A stretch of 64,000 bases of DNA from TWA4 sp051879195 (lineage in GTDB: Bacteria; Bacillota; Clostridia; Lachnospirales; Lachnospiraceae): positions 1 through 64,000 of the forward strand of contig JBJELO010000009.1 in assembly GCA_051879195.1 (NCBI GenBank). Direction: 5' to 3'. Below, piece after piece: positions 32,545 through 40,485 of this stretch. Numbering within the stretch: the first letter of the stretch is position 1; each line of letters begins with the position of its first letter. A program made the position numbers and the translations under genes. The notes beneath the pieces were generated by a model. That model saw only the letters and a program-made list of their open reading frames with translations, ran no database searches and was not told the origin of the DNA.

Positions 32545-33726
32545 TTACTGAACGGCTGCATAGTTCAGAATACAGTCTGTTACGAGCTGTTTCATATAAA
32601 GCGTGCGCATCTCCTCTTCGGTATAGTAATCCAGAAGTTCTTCCGCGTCTTCATATCCCTGTTCCTGAGCATAATTTTCCAGGTAATCTACATAATCCCG
32701 AACCGTAGACCGAAGGTTTTCTTTTCCTGCGACGTACTGATATGCAAGAATATCTCTTGCGCTCGCCTCGACTGCAGCGGCATTATCCCCGTCCTCAAGA
32801 AGTGCTTCTTCCGAATCATAATTCATGACTTCCAGAAGTTCCTCCATATCCATGCCATTGTACCGGGCAATTAAGCGAAAATATTCCAGCATGTTCTGTT
32901 CGCATTCCTGCTTCAGAGAATCAGGACATGCTTTCATGGTGGAATGTTCATCCAGCCACAGTGCTACCGCATCTGATCGGGCCGAATCCTCCAGAAGCTC
33001 TTTTATCGCTGCCTCATACGCTTTTATCGTATCATATCCCGTATATTCCTTCACAAAATCATCCGTGTAGTCAGGAACTACCGATAAATCCACTTCATGC
33101 ACCGTCACATCAAAATGTATCGTTTTACCATTGAGTGTTTCATCCCCGTAATCCTCCGGATATTCCAGATCCAGGCTGATCTGATCCCCGGCCATGGCAC
33201 CTTCCAGCTGCTCGTCAAAACCGGGAACAACTGCCTCAGATCCCAGTTCCAGCTGAAAATCCTTCTCATCATAAATCGTCTCTCCATCCAGTATTCCGGA
33301 AAGATCAATCTTCAGGATATCCCCGGCCAGCGCACCTCTGTCAGTTACTTTCTCAAGCTCCGCATGCTCTGTCAGCAGAGAATCGATCTGATTCTGTATC
33401 TCTTCCTCTGATACCTTCAGATCCTCTTCGGAAAATACAATGCTCCTGTAATCTTCATCCAGTTCTACATAATCCCCAGGATCATAATCAAATGTAAATG
33501 TAATCTCCTGTTCGGGATCCTGTGTCAAAACCCCCTTACCTGCTTCAATGTTTTCTTCCATAGAAGCCAGAGAAGAAGCTTCCTCTGCAGAAACCGTCTG
33601 TTCCGAACAGGCCGTCTGTTCTGAATAAGCCGTCTGTTCCGAACCTTCTGATCCCGATCGTGCACATCCTCCGAACACCACTGTCAGACACAAAAGTACC
33701 GTACACAGCTTTCCGATTGTTTTCAT
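32545..33726 (-). CDS. Trigger-factor-like PPIase lipoprotein (2)
   Basis: This encodes 393 residues from the ATG behind GGAGG (an in-frame upstream ATG at 33831 is rejected). The signal peptide ends in a VFGGC lipobox, followed by a short SEQTA-type repeat segment (YSEQTACSEQT). The FKBP/trigger-factor PPIase domain (LKIDLSGILDGETIYDEK, VVPGFDEQLEGAMAGDQ) precedes a helical C-terminal chaperone domain. GILDG replaces the usual GYLDG, so the isomerase site differs from the sister protein. It is the first gene of the pair. Confidence 0.83.
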   Translation of the reverse strand: MKTIGKLCTVLLCLTVVFGGCARSGSEGSEQTAYSEQTACSEQTVSAEEASSLASMEENIEAGKGVLTQDPEQEITFTFDYDPGDYVELDEDYRSIVFSEEDLKVSEEEIQNQIDSLLTEHAELEKVTDRGALAGDILKIDLSGILDGETIYDEKDFQLELGSEAVVPGFDEQLEGAMAGDQISLDLEYPEDYGDETLNGKTIHFDVTVHEVDLSVVPDYTDDFVKEYTGYDTIKAYEAAIKELLEDSARSDAVALWLDEHSTMKACPDSLKQECEQNMLEYFRLIARYNGMDMEELLEVMNYDSEEALLEDGDNAAAVEASARDILAYQYVAGKENLRSTVRDYVDYLENYAQEQGYEDAEELLDYYTEEEMRTLYMKQLVTDCILNYAAVQ

Positions 33727-33816
33727 ATCTGCCTCCTTGCTGCTGTCTGCTAATATCTCCCGTCCATTTTCATGCAGCCTGCTGCCTCTGAAAATGGCTG
33801 AAACAGCACAAAATAA

Positions 33817-33845
33817 ACTATACACTTCCATTTTTTCAGAGTCAA
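33817..33845 (-). promoter_or_regulatory. Promoter of the foldase lipoprotein pair
   Basis: Minus strand TTGACT (33840-33845), a 17-nt spacer and TATAGT (33817-33822). Confidence 0.75.
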
Positions 33846-33958
33846 TAGAATCCTGAGAAATTTAGGGAATTTTTAAAATTTTCAGCAAGTTCACACAAAT
33901 TTCATTTATTTTGTAGTATGATAAAATGGTATGTACTATAAGCAAAGGAGTCCATTCA

Positions 33959-35863
33959 ATGGCTGAAAAACACAAAAAATCAAAAGTCTGTTCCGCTGTC
34001 GGACGCATTCGCTGTCACGTCCGTCCCCGGACATTATTCTATTTCCTGATGCCTCTGATCTGTTTCTATTGTCTGGAATTTTATACACATGATCCGTGGC
34101 TGATGGCTTTTATTCCGCAGCTGATCAACTATCTGCTGTTTCTGGCAGCGGGGCTTTTTCTTTACGAACTGACCGGAAGAATCTGGTGTTCTGCAGTTTT
34201 TTTATCACTTTATTCACTGACTGTCGGCATTGTCAATTATTTCGTTATGAGTTTCCGCAACAATCCCCTTCTTCCCTGGGATCTGAAATCGGCAAAAACA
34301 GCTTTATCAGTCAGCAGCAGCTATAATTACGATATCGACTACCGTTTCGTCGTCAGTACTTCTGTCCTGATTCTCATGATGATCTGCGGATGCGTGCTGT
34401 CCCGGAAAAACAGCCGGCCGCTGCGGGACAGAATCCGTCTGGGTACCTGCGCAGGTTCTCTCATTTTCCTGTTTGTGACCTCCCTTGGCATGATGAACAG
34501 CACCGTCACCGGTTATCTTCTGACTCCCACCAACCTTTTTACCCAGTGGGCTTCCTACCGTGACAATGGTTTTACGGTAACTTTTCTGCAGAACCTGCAG
34601 TATTTACATATAAAAAAGCCCGCCGGATACAATGCGGAAACGCTGGATAAGGAACTGCAGGAGTTTCTGGCCTCCCACGACAACGATGCGGAAAATGCGT
34701 CTGATTCTTCCGGGCAGAATCACCCGACAGATGCTCAGACACCTCATATCATCGCAATCATGAATGAATCCTTTTCCGACCTTTCAGTGCTCCATGATTT
34801 CGAAACGAATGAAGATTATATGCCGTACGTTCACAGTCTGCAGAAACAGAATCTCCCCAATCTCATAACGGGACACCTGTTCGTATCTGTCTGCGGCGGC
34901 AATACGGCAAATACGGAATTTGAATTTTTAACAGGGAACACCATGGCATTTCTGCCCTCCGGAAGTATCCCCTATCAGCAATACATAAGCGGAGAGCTTT
35001 CCAGTCTGGCAAGTCAGTATGACAGCGAAGGTTATACCACCACCGGGCTGCATCCCTACAATGCCTCAGGCTGGAACCGTAATCTGGTATATCCATGGCT
35101 GGGCTTTGAAAATACCTGTTTCCGCAGCGATTTTTATCCGGTCCGGATTATCCGGAAGTATGTATCTGATGAGTCAGCCTACAGTAAGCTTTCCTCTCTT
35201 TATGAAAAAAGAGCTCCCGGAGAAAAACTGTTTCTGTTTGAAGTTACCATGCAGAATCACGGAGGTTATTCCGAAATTTATGATAATTTTCCCATTCAGA
35301 TAAAGTTGAAAGACATTCACACGACTTCCAGCACCGCCACAGAAAATTATCTGACTCTGATTCAGGAAAGTGACCGTACATTTCAGGAACTGATTTCCAC
35401 TTTTGAATCTGCTGATGAACCGGTAATCATCATTATGTTCGGAGATCATCAGCCCAACGATTATGTATCGGAAAACATTGCTTCACTTACAGGTACAGCC
35501 AAAGAGGATCGTTCGCTGGAAGAGAGCCAGAACCGTTATATTGTTCCCTACGTCATCTGGGCCAATTTCAACCTGAATAAAGAATCTGCCGGATTATCGG
35601 ATGCAGAATATGAACTTCTGAACAGCAATACTCTGAGCAGCAATTATCTGGGCGCCTGTCTGACCAGACTGGCAGGGCTGGAAACAACCGACTATCAGGA
35701 TTTCCTTCTGATTCTGAAAGAAACCCTTCCCGTCATCACTGCTAATGTAGCAATCGACAAAGACGGAAATTACATGACCATCGAGGAGGCGAAAAAAGCT
35801 TATCCTGAACTGATGAGCCTCTATGAAAAACTCCAGTACCGCGCCCTTTTCGATCAGAACTGA
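33959..35863 (+). CDS. LTA-synthase-family (sulfatase-like) membrane protein
   Basis: This encodes 634 residues from the ATG behind AAAGGAG. Four or five membrane helices fill the first 200 residues. The extracellular sulfatase-fold domain has IIAIMNESFSDLS (metal ligand region), CGGNTANTEFEFLTGN (the Thr nucleophile of lipoteichoic acid synthases is in ANTE), TMQNHGGY and IIMFGDHQPN. It probably transfers a phosphoglycerol-type group from phosphatidylglycerol to a glycan or lipid on the outer face. It diverges from the foldase pair, and its own weak promoter lies near TAGTAT/TAAAAT (about 33914-33926). Confidence 0.85.
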   Translation: MAEKHKKSKVCSAVGRIRCHVRPRTLFYFLMPLICFYCLEFYTHDPWLMAFIPQLINYLLFLAAGLFLYELTGRIWCSAVFLSLYSLTVGIVNYFVMSFRNNPLLPWDLKSAKTALSVSSSYNYDIDYRFVVSTSVLILMMICGCVLSRKNSRPLRDRIRLGTCAGSLIFLFVTSLGMMNSTVTGYLLTPTNLFTQWASYRDNGFTVTFLQNLQYLHIKKPAGYNAETLDKELQEFLASHDNDAENASDSSGQNHPTDAQTPHIIAIMNESFSDLSVLHDFETNEDYMPYVHSLQKQNLPNLITGHLFVSVCGGNTANTEFEFLTGNTMAFLPSGSIPYQQYISGELSSLASQYDSEGYTTTGLHPYNASGWNRNLVYPWLGFENTCFRSDFYPVRIIRKYVSDESAYSKLSSLYEKRAPGEKLFLFEVTMQNHGGYSEIYDNFPIQIKLKDIHTTSSTATENYLTLIQESDRTFQELISTFESADEPVIIIMFGDHQPNDYVSENIASLTGTAKEDRSLEESQNRYIVPYVIWANFNLNKESAGLSDAEYELLNSNTLSSNYLGACLTRLAGLETTDYQDFLLILKETLPVITANVAIDKDGNYMTIEEAKKAYPELMSLYEKLQYRALFDQN

Positions 35864-35901
35864 AATAATGCATATCGAAAAATCAGTTTCCTGTAAAACA
35901 A

Positions 35902-35936
35902 AAACCCCGCAGACACGATAAATGTCTGTGGGGTTT
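35902..35936. terminator. Bidirectional terminator (LTA-synthase-like / rplL)
   Basis: AAACCCCGCAGACA and TGTCTGTGGGGTTT form a 14-bp stem with one G-U pair. On the minus strand it is followed by TTTGTTTT, ending the rplJ-rplL transcript. Confidence 0.85.
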
Positions 35937-35970
35937 GTACATCTCGCAGTCACGCGGTTTCTCTTTATAA

Positions 35971-36348
35971 TTATTTAAGAGTAACCTTAGCGCCTTCTTT
36001 TTCCAGAGCTTCCTTAGCTGCTTCAGCTTCTTCTTTGGATACAGCTTCTTTAACTTTGCTGGGAGCACCGTCAACTACAGCCTTAGCTTCTTTCAGACCC
36101 AGACCTGTTAATTCACGAACAACTTTGATGACTTTAACTTTGTTAGCGCCAACTTCTGTTAATTCAACGTCGAATTCTGTCTTTTCTTCAGCTGCTTCTG
36201 CTGCTGCGCCGCCTGCTGCTACTACAGCTACGCCTGCTGCTGCAGATACACCAAATTCTTCTTCACAAGCTTTTACTAAATCATTTAATTCTAATACTGT
36301 AAGCTCTTTGATCGCTTCAATAAATTCAGCAGTAGTTAATTTTGCCAT
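35971..36348 (-). CDS. rplL: 50S ribosomal protein L7/L12
   Basis: This encodes 125 residues. The N-terminal dimerisation segment (EFIEAIKELTVLELNDLVKA) is followed by an alanine-rich hinge and the C-terminal domain with KVIKVVRELTGLGLKEAK and the VDGAPSKVKE end. It forms the ribosome stalk that recruits translation GTPases. It is the second gene of the L10 operon. Confidence 0.98.
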   Translation of the reverse strand: MAKLTTAEFIEAIKELTVLELNDLVKACEEEFGVSAAAGVAVVAAGGAAAEAAEEKTEFDVELTEVGANKVKVIKVVRELTGLGLKEAKAVVDGAPSKVKEAVSKEEAEAAKEALEKEGAKVTLK

Positions 36349-36435
36349 TACTGTTTACCTCCGTAATATAATTCACTTCTTTAAAATTGTGGTAAAAATC
36401 TTTGTACAATACCAATGCATTGACCAGGATGTTGA

Positions 36436-36924
36436 TTATGCTTCTTCCTTTTCTGCAATCTGCTTGATAACACGTGCAAAATTTGCAACAGGAGACTGAA
36501 TGCTTCCAAGCAGTTTGGACAGCAGTTCGTCTCTGCTGGGGATTGTAGCGATCTTACCGATTGTTGTGCTGTCATAATAAGTGCCTTCAATCACACCAGA
36601 TTTTAATTCCAGCTTATCAGCCTTCTTAGCAAATTCATACAGGTTCTTTGCAGGAGCAGTTGCATCTGTTGAAGAAATCGCTACAGCTGTAGGGCCTTCA
36701 AGATCTTTTGCAAGTTCTTCGAAAGCGGTACCTGCGATTGCACGTTTCACCATGGTGTTCTTGTATACTTTGTATACAACACCAGCTTCTCTCATGGTTC
36801 TACGTAACTGAGTATCCTGTTCTACAGTTAATCCTCTGTAGTCAGCTAATACGACAGCTTTCGCATCTTTCAGCAGATCAGAAATTTCAGCAACAACAGG
36901 CTGCTTTAATTCTACCTTTGCCAT
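36436..36924 (-). CDS. rplJ: 50S ribosomal protein L10
   Basis: This encodes 162 residues: VVLADYRGLTVEQDTQLRRT and YKNTMVKRAIAGT identify L10, the base of the L7/L12 stalk. It follows a long leader RNA typical of L10 autoregulation. AGGAGG precedes the ATG. Confidence 0.98.
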   Translation of the reverse strand: MAKVELKQPVVAEISDLLKDAKAVVLADYRGLTVEQDTQLRRTMREAGVVYKVYKNTMVKRAIAGTAFEELAKDLEGPTAVAISSTDATAPAKNLYEFAKKADKLELKSGVIEGTYYDSTTIGKIATIPSRDELLSKLLGSIQSPVANFARVIKQIAEKEEA

Positions 36925-36954
36925 GAACGGTGTACCTCCTTATTTATTCTCGCC

Positions 36955-37121
36955 GAATCTAAGAGAGTCGCCGCTTTTGCGGATATAAGAAAACCTCTCT
37001 GCACAAAGACAGAGAGGTGTAAGGATTCCCTTAAAAACATTCCTCGGCAGGCGTTTATCTGCTTATACCTTTCGGCACCTGCTGTCTTCGGCGTGCGACG
37101 CCGCTTGAATCGCGCGGCATC
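36955..37121 (-). promoter_or_regulatory. Ribosomal protein L10 leader RNA
   Basis: About 165 nt lie between the rplJ promoter and its start. The minus-strand RNA has the GC-rich GCCGCG...GCGUCGC region, a central ACCU/AGGU-rich segment and ACACCTCTCTG-tctttgtgc-AGAGAGGT, a strong hairpin (36993-37018). The layout is that of the Firmicute L10 leader, which L10(L12)4 binds to shut off rplJL. Exact ends are approximate. Confidence 0.75.
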
Positions 37122-37127
37122 TTTTAT

Positions 37128-37156
37128 ATAATATCATAATTTAAAAATGCTGTCAA
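37128..37156 (-). promoter_or_regulatory. rplJL promoter
   Basis: Minus strand TTGACA (37151-37156), a 17-nt spacer and TATTAT (37128-37133), directly ahead of the L10 leader. Confidence 0.85.
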
Positions 37157-37179
37157 TCTTTTTTTGCAAACAACCCGGA

Positions 37180-37875
37180 TTAGTTCATTAACTTAACGGG
37201 ATTCAGTTTTACACCAGGTCCCATTGTTGTGGTCAGGGTTACGCTTCTTAAGAACTGACCCTTAACTGCACTGGGTTTTGCTTTCAGAACAGCATTAATC
37301 AGCGTCTGGAAGTTCTCAGCTAATTTCTCTTCAGGGAAAGAAACCTTGCCGATCGGTACGTGAATGATGTTGGTCTTATCAAGTCTGTACTCAACCTTAC
37401 CTGCTTTGATATCGTTGATAGCTTTTGTTACATCCATGGTTACAGTACCGGACTTGGGATTGGGCATCAGGCCTTTAGGTCCGAGTACACGACCCAGACG
37501 ACCAACAACACCCATCATATCAGGTGTAGCTACAACAACATCGAAATCCAGCCAGCCTTCGTTCTGAATCCTGGGCAGTAATTCTTCTGCACCAACGTAA
37601 TCAGCACCGGCTGCTAAAGCTTCATCAGCTTTTGCACCTCTTGCGAATACCAGAACCTTTACAGATTTGCCGGTACCGTGAGGAAGTACAACTGCGCCAC
37701 GGATCTGCTGATCTGCATGACGGCCATCACAGCCTGTTCTGATATGAATTTCTACTGTTTCGTCAAATTTGGCATAAGATGCTTTTTTGAGCAGAGCAAT
37801 AGCCTGGTCTGCATCATAAAGCTGAGTACGATCTACTAATTTAGCATTCTCTAAATACTTTTTTCCTCTTTTCAT
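37180..37875 (-). CDS. rplA: 50S ribosomal protein L1
   Basis: This encodes 231 residues, with MKRGKKYLENAKLVDRTQLY at the start, VVLPHGTGKSVKVLVFARG, GVVGRLGRVLGPKGLMPNPK and the KGQFLRSVTLTTTMGPG end. It forms the L1 stalk and represses its own mRNA. A 30-nt motif just upstream of its ribosome site resembles one upstream of rplK. Confidence 0.98.
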   Translation of the reverse strand: MKRGKKYLENAKLVDRTQLYDADQAIALLKKASYAKFDETVEIHIRTGCDGRHADQQIRGAVVLPHGTGKSVKVLVFARGAKADEALAAGADYVGAEELLPRIQNEGWLDFDVVVATPDMMGVVGRLGRVLGPKGLMPNPKSGTVTMDVTKAINDIKAGKVEYRLDKTNIIHVPIGKVSFPEEKLAENFQTLINAVLKAKPSAVKGQFLRSVTLTTTMGPGVKLNPVKLMN

Positions 37876-37887
37876 GATAACCTCCTA

Positions 37888-37917
37888 GTGGTAATTGCGG
37901 GACATCAACCCTCCCAC
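37888..37917 (-). promoter_or_regulatory. Candidate L1-binding leader element before rplA
   Basis: On the minus strand GTGGGAGGG, seven bases, CCCG, two bases and ATTACCAC run directly into the AGGAGG of rplA. The same pattern with the same spacing lies before rplK (38491-38520). L1 is known to bind mRNA mimics of its 23S site; assignment here is an inference. Confidence 0.6.
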
Positions 37918-38025
37918 ATTCTATGCCGGTACAGACGCAAGGAAAAGAAAGGAAGTCTGTCCGGTTCTTTCATATGGCCTGCAGAATGCCGCAAACACAG
38001 ACGTTCTGCTATTAATGTCAATATA

Positions 38026-38460
38026 TCAGTCTACTACTGTGATACCCATGGAACGAGCGGTACCAGCGATCATGCTTGCAGCAGCTTCTTCTGTTGCAGC
38101 ATTTAAATCGGGCATCTTCAGTTTGGCAATCTCCATAACCTGGGCTTTTGTGATCGTAGCAACCTTGGTTTTGTTCGGAACACCGGAACCGGATTTGATA
38201 TTGCATGCCTTCTTTAATAATACAGCTGCCGGCGGAGTCTTGCAGATAAAGCTGAAGCTTCTGTCAGCATATACAGTGATGATTACAGGAATAATCATAC
38301 CAGCCTGATCAGCTGTTCTGGCATTGAATTCTTTTGTGAACTGTACAATATTAACACCATGCTGACCCAGAGCAGGACCAACCGGCGGAGCCGGTGTTGC
38401 CTTACCGGCAGGAATCTGTAATTTAATAAAACCTGTTACCTTTTTTGCCATTTTAGGCAC
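38026..38460 (-). CDS. rplK: 50S ribosomal protein L11
   Basis: This encodes 144 residues: VTGFIKLQIPAGKATPAPPV, ALGQHGVNIVQFTKEFNA and the C-terminal RNA-binding GTARSMGITV end. It binds the GTPase-associated region of 23S rRNA. AGGAGG precedes the ATG. It lies downstream of nusG in the same operon. Confidence 0.98.
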   Translation of the reverse strand: MPKMAKKVTGFIKLQIPAGKATPAPPVGPALGQHGVNIVQFTKEFNARTADQAGMIIPVIITVYADRSFSFICKTPPAAVLLKKACNIKSGSGVPNKTKVATITKAQVMEIAKLKMPDLNAATEEAAASMIAGTARSMGITVVD

Positions 38461-38490
38461 CTCCTATATTACACCTCTATCAGGTGCTTT

Positions 38491-38520
38491 GTGGTAATGT
38501 CGGGAGTTTCTCCCTCCCAC
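38491..38520 (-). promoter_or_regulatory. Candidate L1-binding leader element before rplK
   Basis: Same length and arrangement as the element before rplA: GTGGGAGGG, seven bases, CCCG, two bases, ATTACCAC. Here it stands about 30 nt before the start, with a small CACCTGATAGAGGTG hairpin in between. Confidence 0.6.
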
Positions 38521-38598
38521 GCCTGCAAATCATACAGGCAGAAATCTGAGTTACATAATCACAAACTTTGTAAACGAAATCTGCAATTGATTCTTATC

Positions 38599-39159
38599 TT
38601 AAAAATCTTCCGCTCTCTTTACATCCGAGAAAGAAAATTCCGCCGAAGTCTCTCCGAACATCTCAACGCGGATGGTCAGGAGCTCACGATCTTCATCTAC
38701 CGATTCTACAGCAGCGATGGTTCCCTGCAGCGGGCCGGGTGCAGTGACTTCGATCATCTCACCCACACTGTAGGAAATAACACGTCTGGCCACATCAGCA
38801 AACATGGCATCGATCTCTGCCTGAGTCAGCGGAACCGGCTTGGATTCCGGACCTACGAAACCGGTAACTCCCCTCGTGTTTCTTACTACATACCAGGTAT
38901 CATCAGTCATATACATTTGAATAAGGACATAACCGGGGAAAAGTTTTTTCTGAGAAATCTTTTTTGCTCCGTTATGAAGCTCTTCCACTTCCTGCAACGG
39001 AACAACAACCTGAAGCATCTGATCCTGAAGCTTGCGGTTCTCAATTGTCTTCTCAAGGTCAACCTTAACCTTGTTCTCATAACCTGAGTAGGTATGAACG
39101 ACATACCACTGAGGTTTTTCTGTTCTTTCCCACTTTTCTTCTTTCTTATCAACTGTCAT
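38599..39159 (-). CDS. nusG: Transcription antitermination factor NusG
   Basis: This encodes 186 residues: WYVVHTYSGYENKVKVDLEK (NGN domain), KLFPGYVLIQMYMTDDTWYVV, and a KOW domain (about 130-180) with EMIEVTAPGPLQGTIAAVES. It binds RNA polymerase and couples transcription to translation. The ribosome site is weak (AGAAAG close to the ATG, GGGAGGG 14 bases away). Confidence 0.97.
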   Translation of the reverse strand: MTVDKKEEKWERTEKPQWYVVHTYSGYENKVKVDLEKTIENRKLQDQMLQVVVPLQEVEELHNGAKKISQKKLFPGYVLIQMYMTDDTWYVVRNTRGVTGFVGPESKPVPLTQAEIDAMFADVARRVISYSVGEMIEVTAPGPLQGTIAAVESVDEDRELLTIRVEMFGETSAEFSFSDVKRAEDF

Positions 39160-39179
39160 AACTTTCTGTCATACCCTCC

Positions 39180-39416
39180 CTATGCGATTACGAAACCGAG
39201 GCCAAATTTGATAATCATGTCAATTACTGCAATAATAATTCCCAGAGCTACTGAAGAAACAACAACTGCAGCAGTACTCTTTGTAAGAGTTTCTCTGTCC
39301 GGCCAGATAATCCTGCCGAACTCAACCCTGAGGTTTGTCAGAATCTGCTTCAGGCCACCTTTTTTTCCGGTGTTCTTTTTCTGTTTCTTTTCTTTTCCAG
39401 TGGTTTTTTCTTCCAT
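39180..39416 (-). CDS. secE: Preprotein translocase subunit SecE
   Basis: This encodes 78 residues: a lysine-rich N-terminus, then LKQILTNLRVEFGRIIWPDR (conserved amphipathic helix), and one C-terminal membrane helix (about 50-76). This is the short single-span Gram-positive form. It lies between rpmG and nusG as usual. Confidence 0.95.
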   Translation of the reverse strand: MEEKTTGKEKKQKKNTGKKGGLKQILTNLRVEFGRIIWPDRETLTKSTAAVVVSSVALGIIIAVIDMIIKFGLGFVIA

Positions 39417-39441
39417 AATACCAACCTCCGAAGGAATTATA

Positions 39442-39591
39442 TTACTTCGTTTCTTTGTGTACTGTGTGAGCTTTGCAGAATCTGCAGTACTTCTTTGTCT
39501 CCATCCTTTCGGGATGGTTCTTTTTCTCTTTCATCGTGTTGTAATTACGCTGCTTACATTCTGTACAAGCCAAAGTGATCTTTACACGCAC
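39442..39591 (-). CDS. rpmG: 50S ribosomal protein L33
   Basis: This encodes 49 residues, with a GTG start eight bases after GGAGG. The sequence VRVKITLACTECKQRNYNTM, then HPERMETKKYCRFCKAHT, holds both CxxC pairs of the zinc-binding L33 form. It is first in the rpmG-secE-nusG-rplK-rplA operon. Confidence 0.95.
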   Translation of the reverse strand: MRVKITLACTECKQRNYNTMKEKKNHPERMETKKYCRFCKAHTVHKETK

Positions 39592-39701
39592 AACTTCCAC
39601 CTCCAATTATGATTCATTACTGGTTTATCCGTACCTTTGAGGTACAGAGCAATGTCTTAAGGCCAAAAAAAAAGGACCTCAAGTCTTCCACACGCCTTTA
39701 C

Positions 39702-39730
39702 ACTATAACACGGGGGGAATAAATCGTCAA
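39702..39730 (-). promoter_or_regulatory. Promoter of rpmG-secE-nusG-rplK-rplA
   Basis: Minus strand TTGACG (39725-39730), a 17-nt spacer and TATAGT (39702-39707). The leader of about 100 nt holds a run of nine T (39666-39674, read as A on the plus strand) and a GTACCT-caa-AGGTAC hairpin. Confidence 0.85.
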
Positions 39731-39804
39731 GTCCTTTTTATATTTTGTTGCCGCATTTTCGGGCTGCTTTTCAGCAACCCGGGATTTTCTGCCTGTCTGC
39801 TCTA

Positions 39805-40305
39805 TCAATCCCGGACAGCGGTATTTTTCCAGCGGCAGATCCGGTATGATACCCCTTGCCATTCTCCGGCCAAAAGCATTTCTTCCATAATAAAGCGTTT
39901 ATCTGACTTCAGATCAGGAAACCATGTATCTGCCTCATAGTCTGCTTCGATATGTGTAACATAAACCGTCTCACACTGAGCCAGATATTCCCGATAAACC
40001 TGTCCTCCTCCGATAATATAGATATGTTCCTGATCCCGGCTGTTCAGCATCCGGTCCAGTTCCTCTTTACTGTGTACCACCAGCGCACCATCTCCCTGCC
40101 AGCTTCTGTTGCCGGTCAGTACAATGTTGGTGCGTCCGGGCAGGGCCTTCTTCCCGGGAAAACTTTCAAACGTTTTTCTGCCCATCACGACAGCCTTTCC
40201 CATAGTCTGATTTTTAAAAAATTCCATATCTTCGGGAATCCGGACAAGAAGGCCGCCTTCTTTTCCGATGCCCCAGCTGTTATCTACTGCCACTATCATT
40301 TTCAT
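39805..40305 (-). CDS. folA: Dihydrofolate reductase
   Basis: This encodes 166 residues from the ATG behind GAGG (a GTG at 40314 is possible but too close to the site). MIVAVDNSWGIGKEGGLLVR, the acidic catalytic residue in IPEDMEFFKN, VVMGRKTFESF, LPGRTNIVLTGN and YIIGGGQVYREYL are classical. It reduces dihydrofolate to tetrahydrofolate and is the trimethoprim target. It is a single gene away from the folate operon. Confidence 0.95.
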   Translation of the reverse strand: MKMIVAVDNSWGIGKEGGLLVRIPEDMEFFKNQTMGKAVVMGRKTFESFPGKKALPGRTNIVLTGNRSWQGDGALVVHSKEELDRMLNSRDQEHIYIIGGGQVYREYLAQCETVYVTHIEADYEADTWFPDLKSDKRFIMEEMLLAGEWQGVSYRICRWKNTAVRD

Positions 40306-40336
40306 TACATACACCTCGCTTCTTTTCAGTTATCTA

Positions 40337-40365
40337 TTGTCAAAATCATCTATGTATGTTATAAT
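40337..40365 (+). promoter_or_regulatory. Promoter of the PucR-type gene
   Basis: TTGTCA (40337-40342), a 17-nt spacer and TATAAT (40360-40365), giving a leader of about 115 nt. Confidence 0.75.
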
Positions 40366-40485
40366 TTTATCAAAATTACTGTTGCAAAGCAACAATATTT
40401 GAACGGTTTTTTATGTTTTATTAACAAGTTCATCAAAACCTACAATCGTTCATGAATTTCATTGGTAAATCGGGGGAGGCCATCT

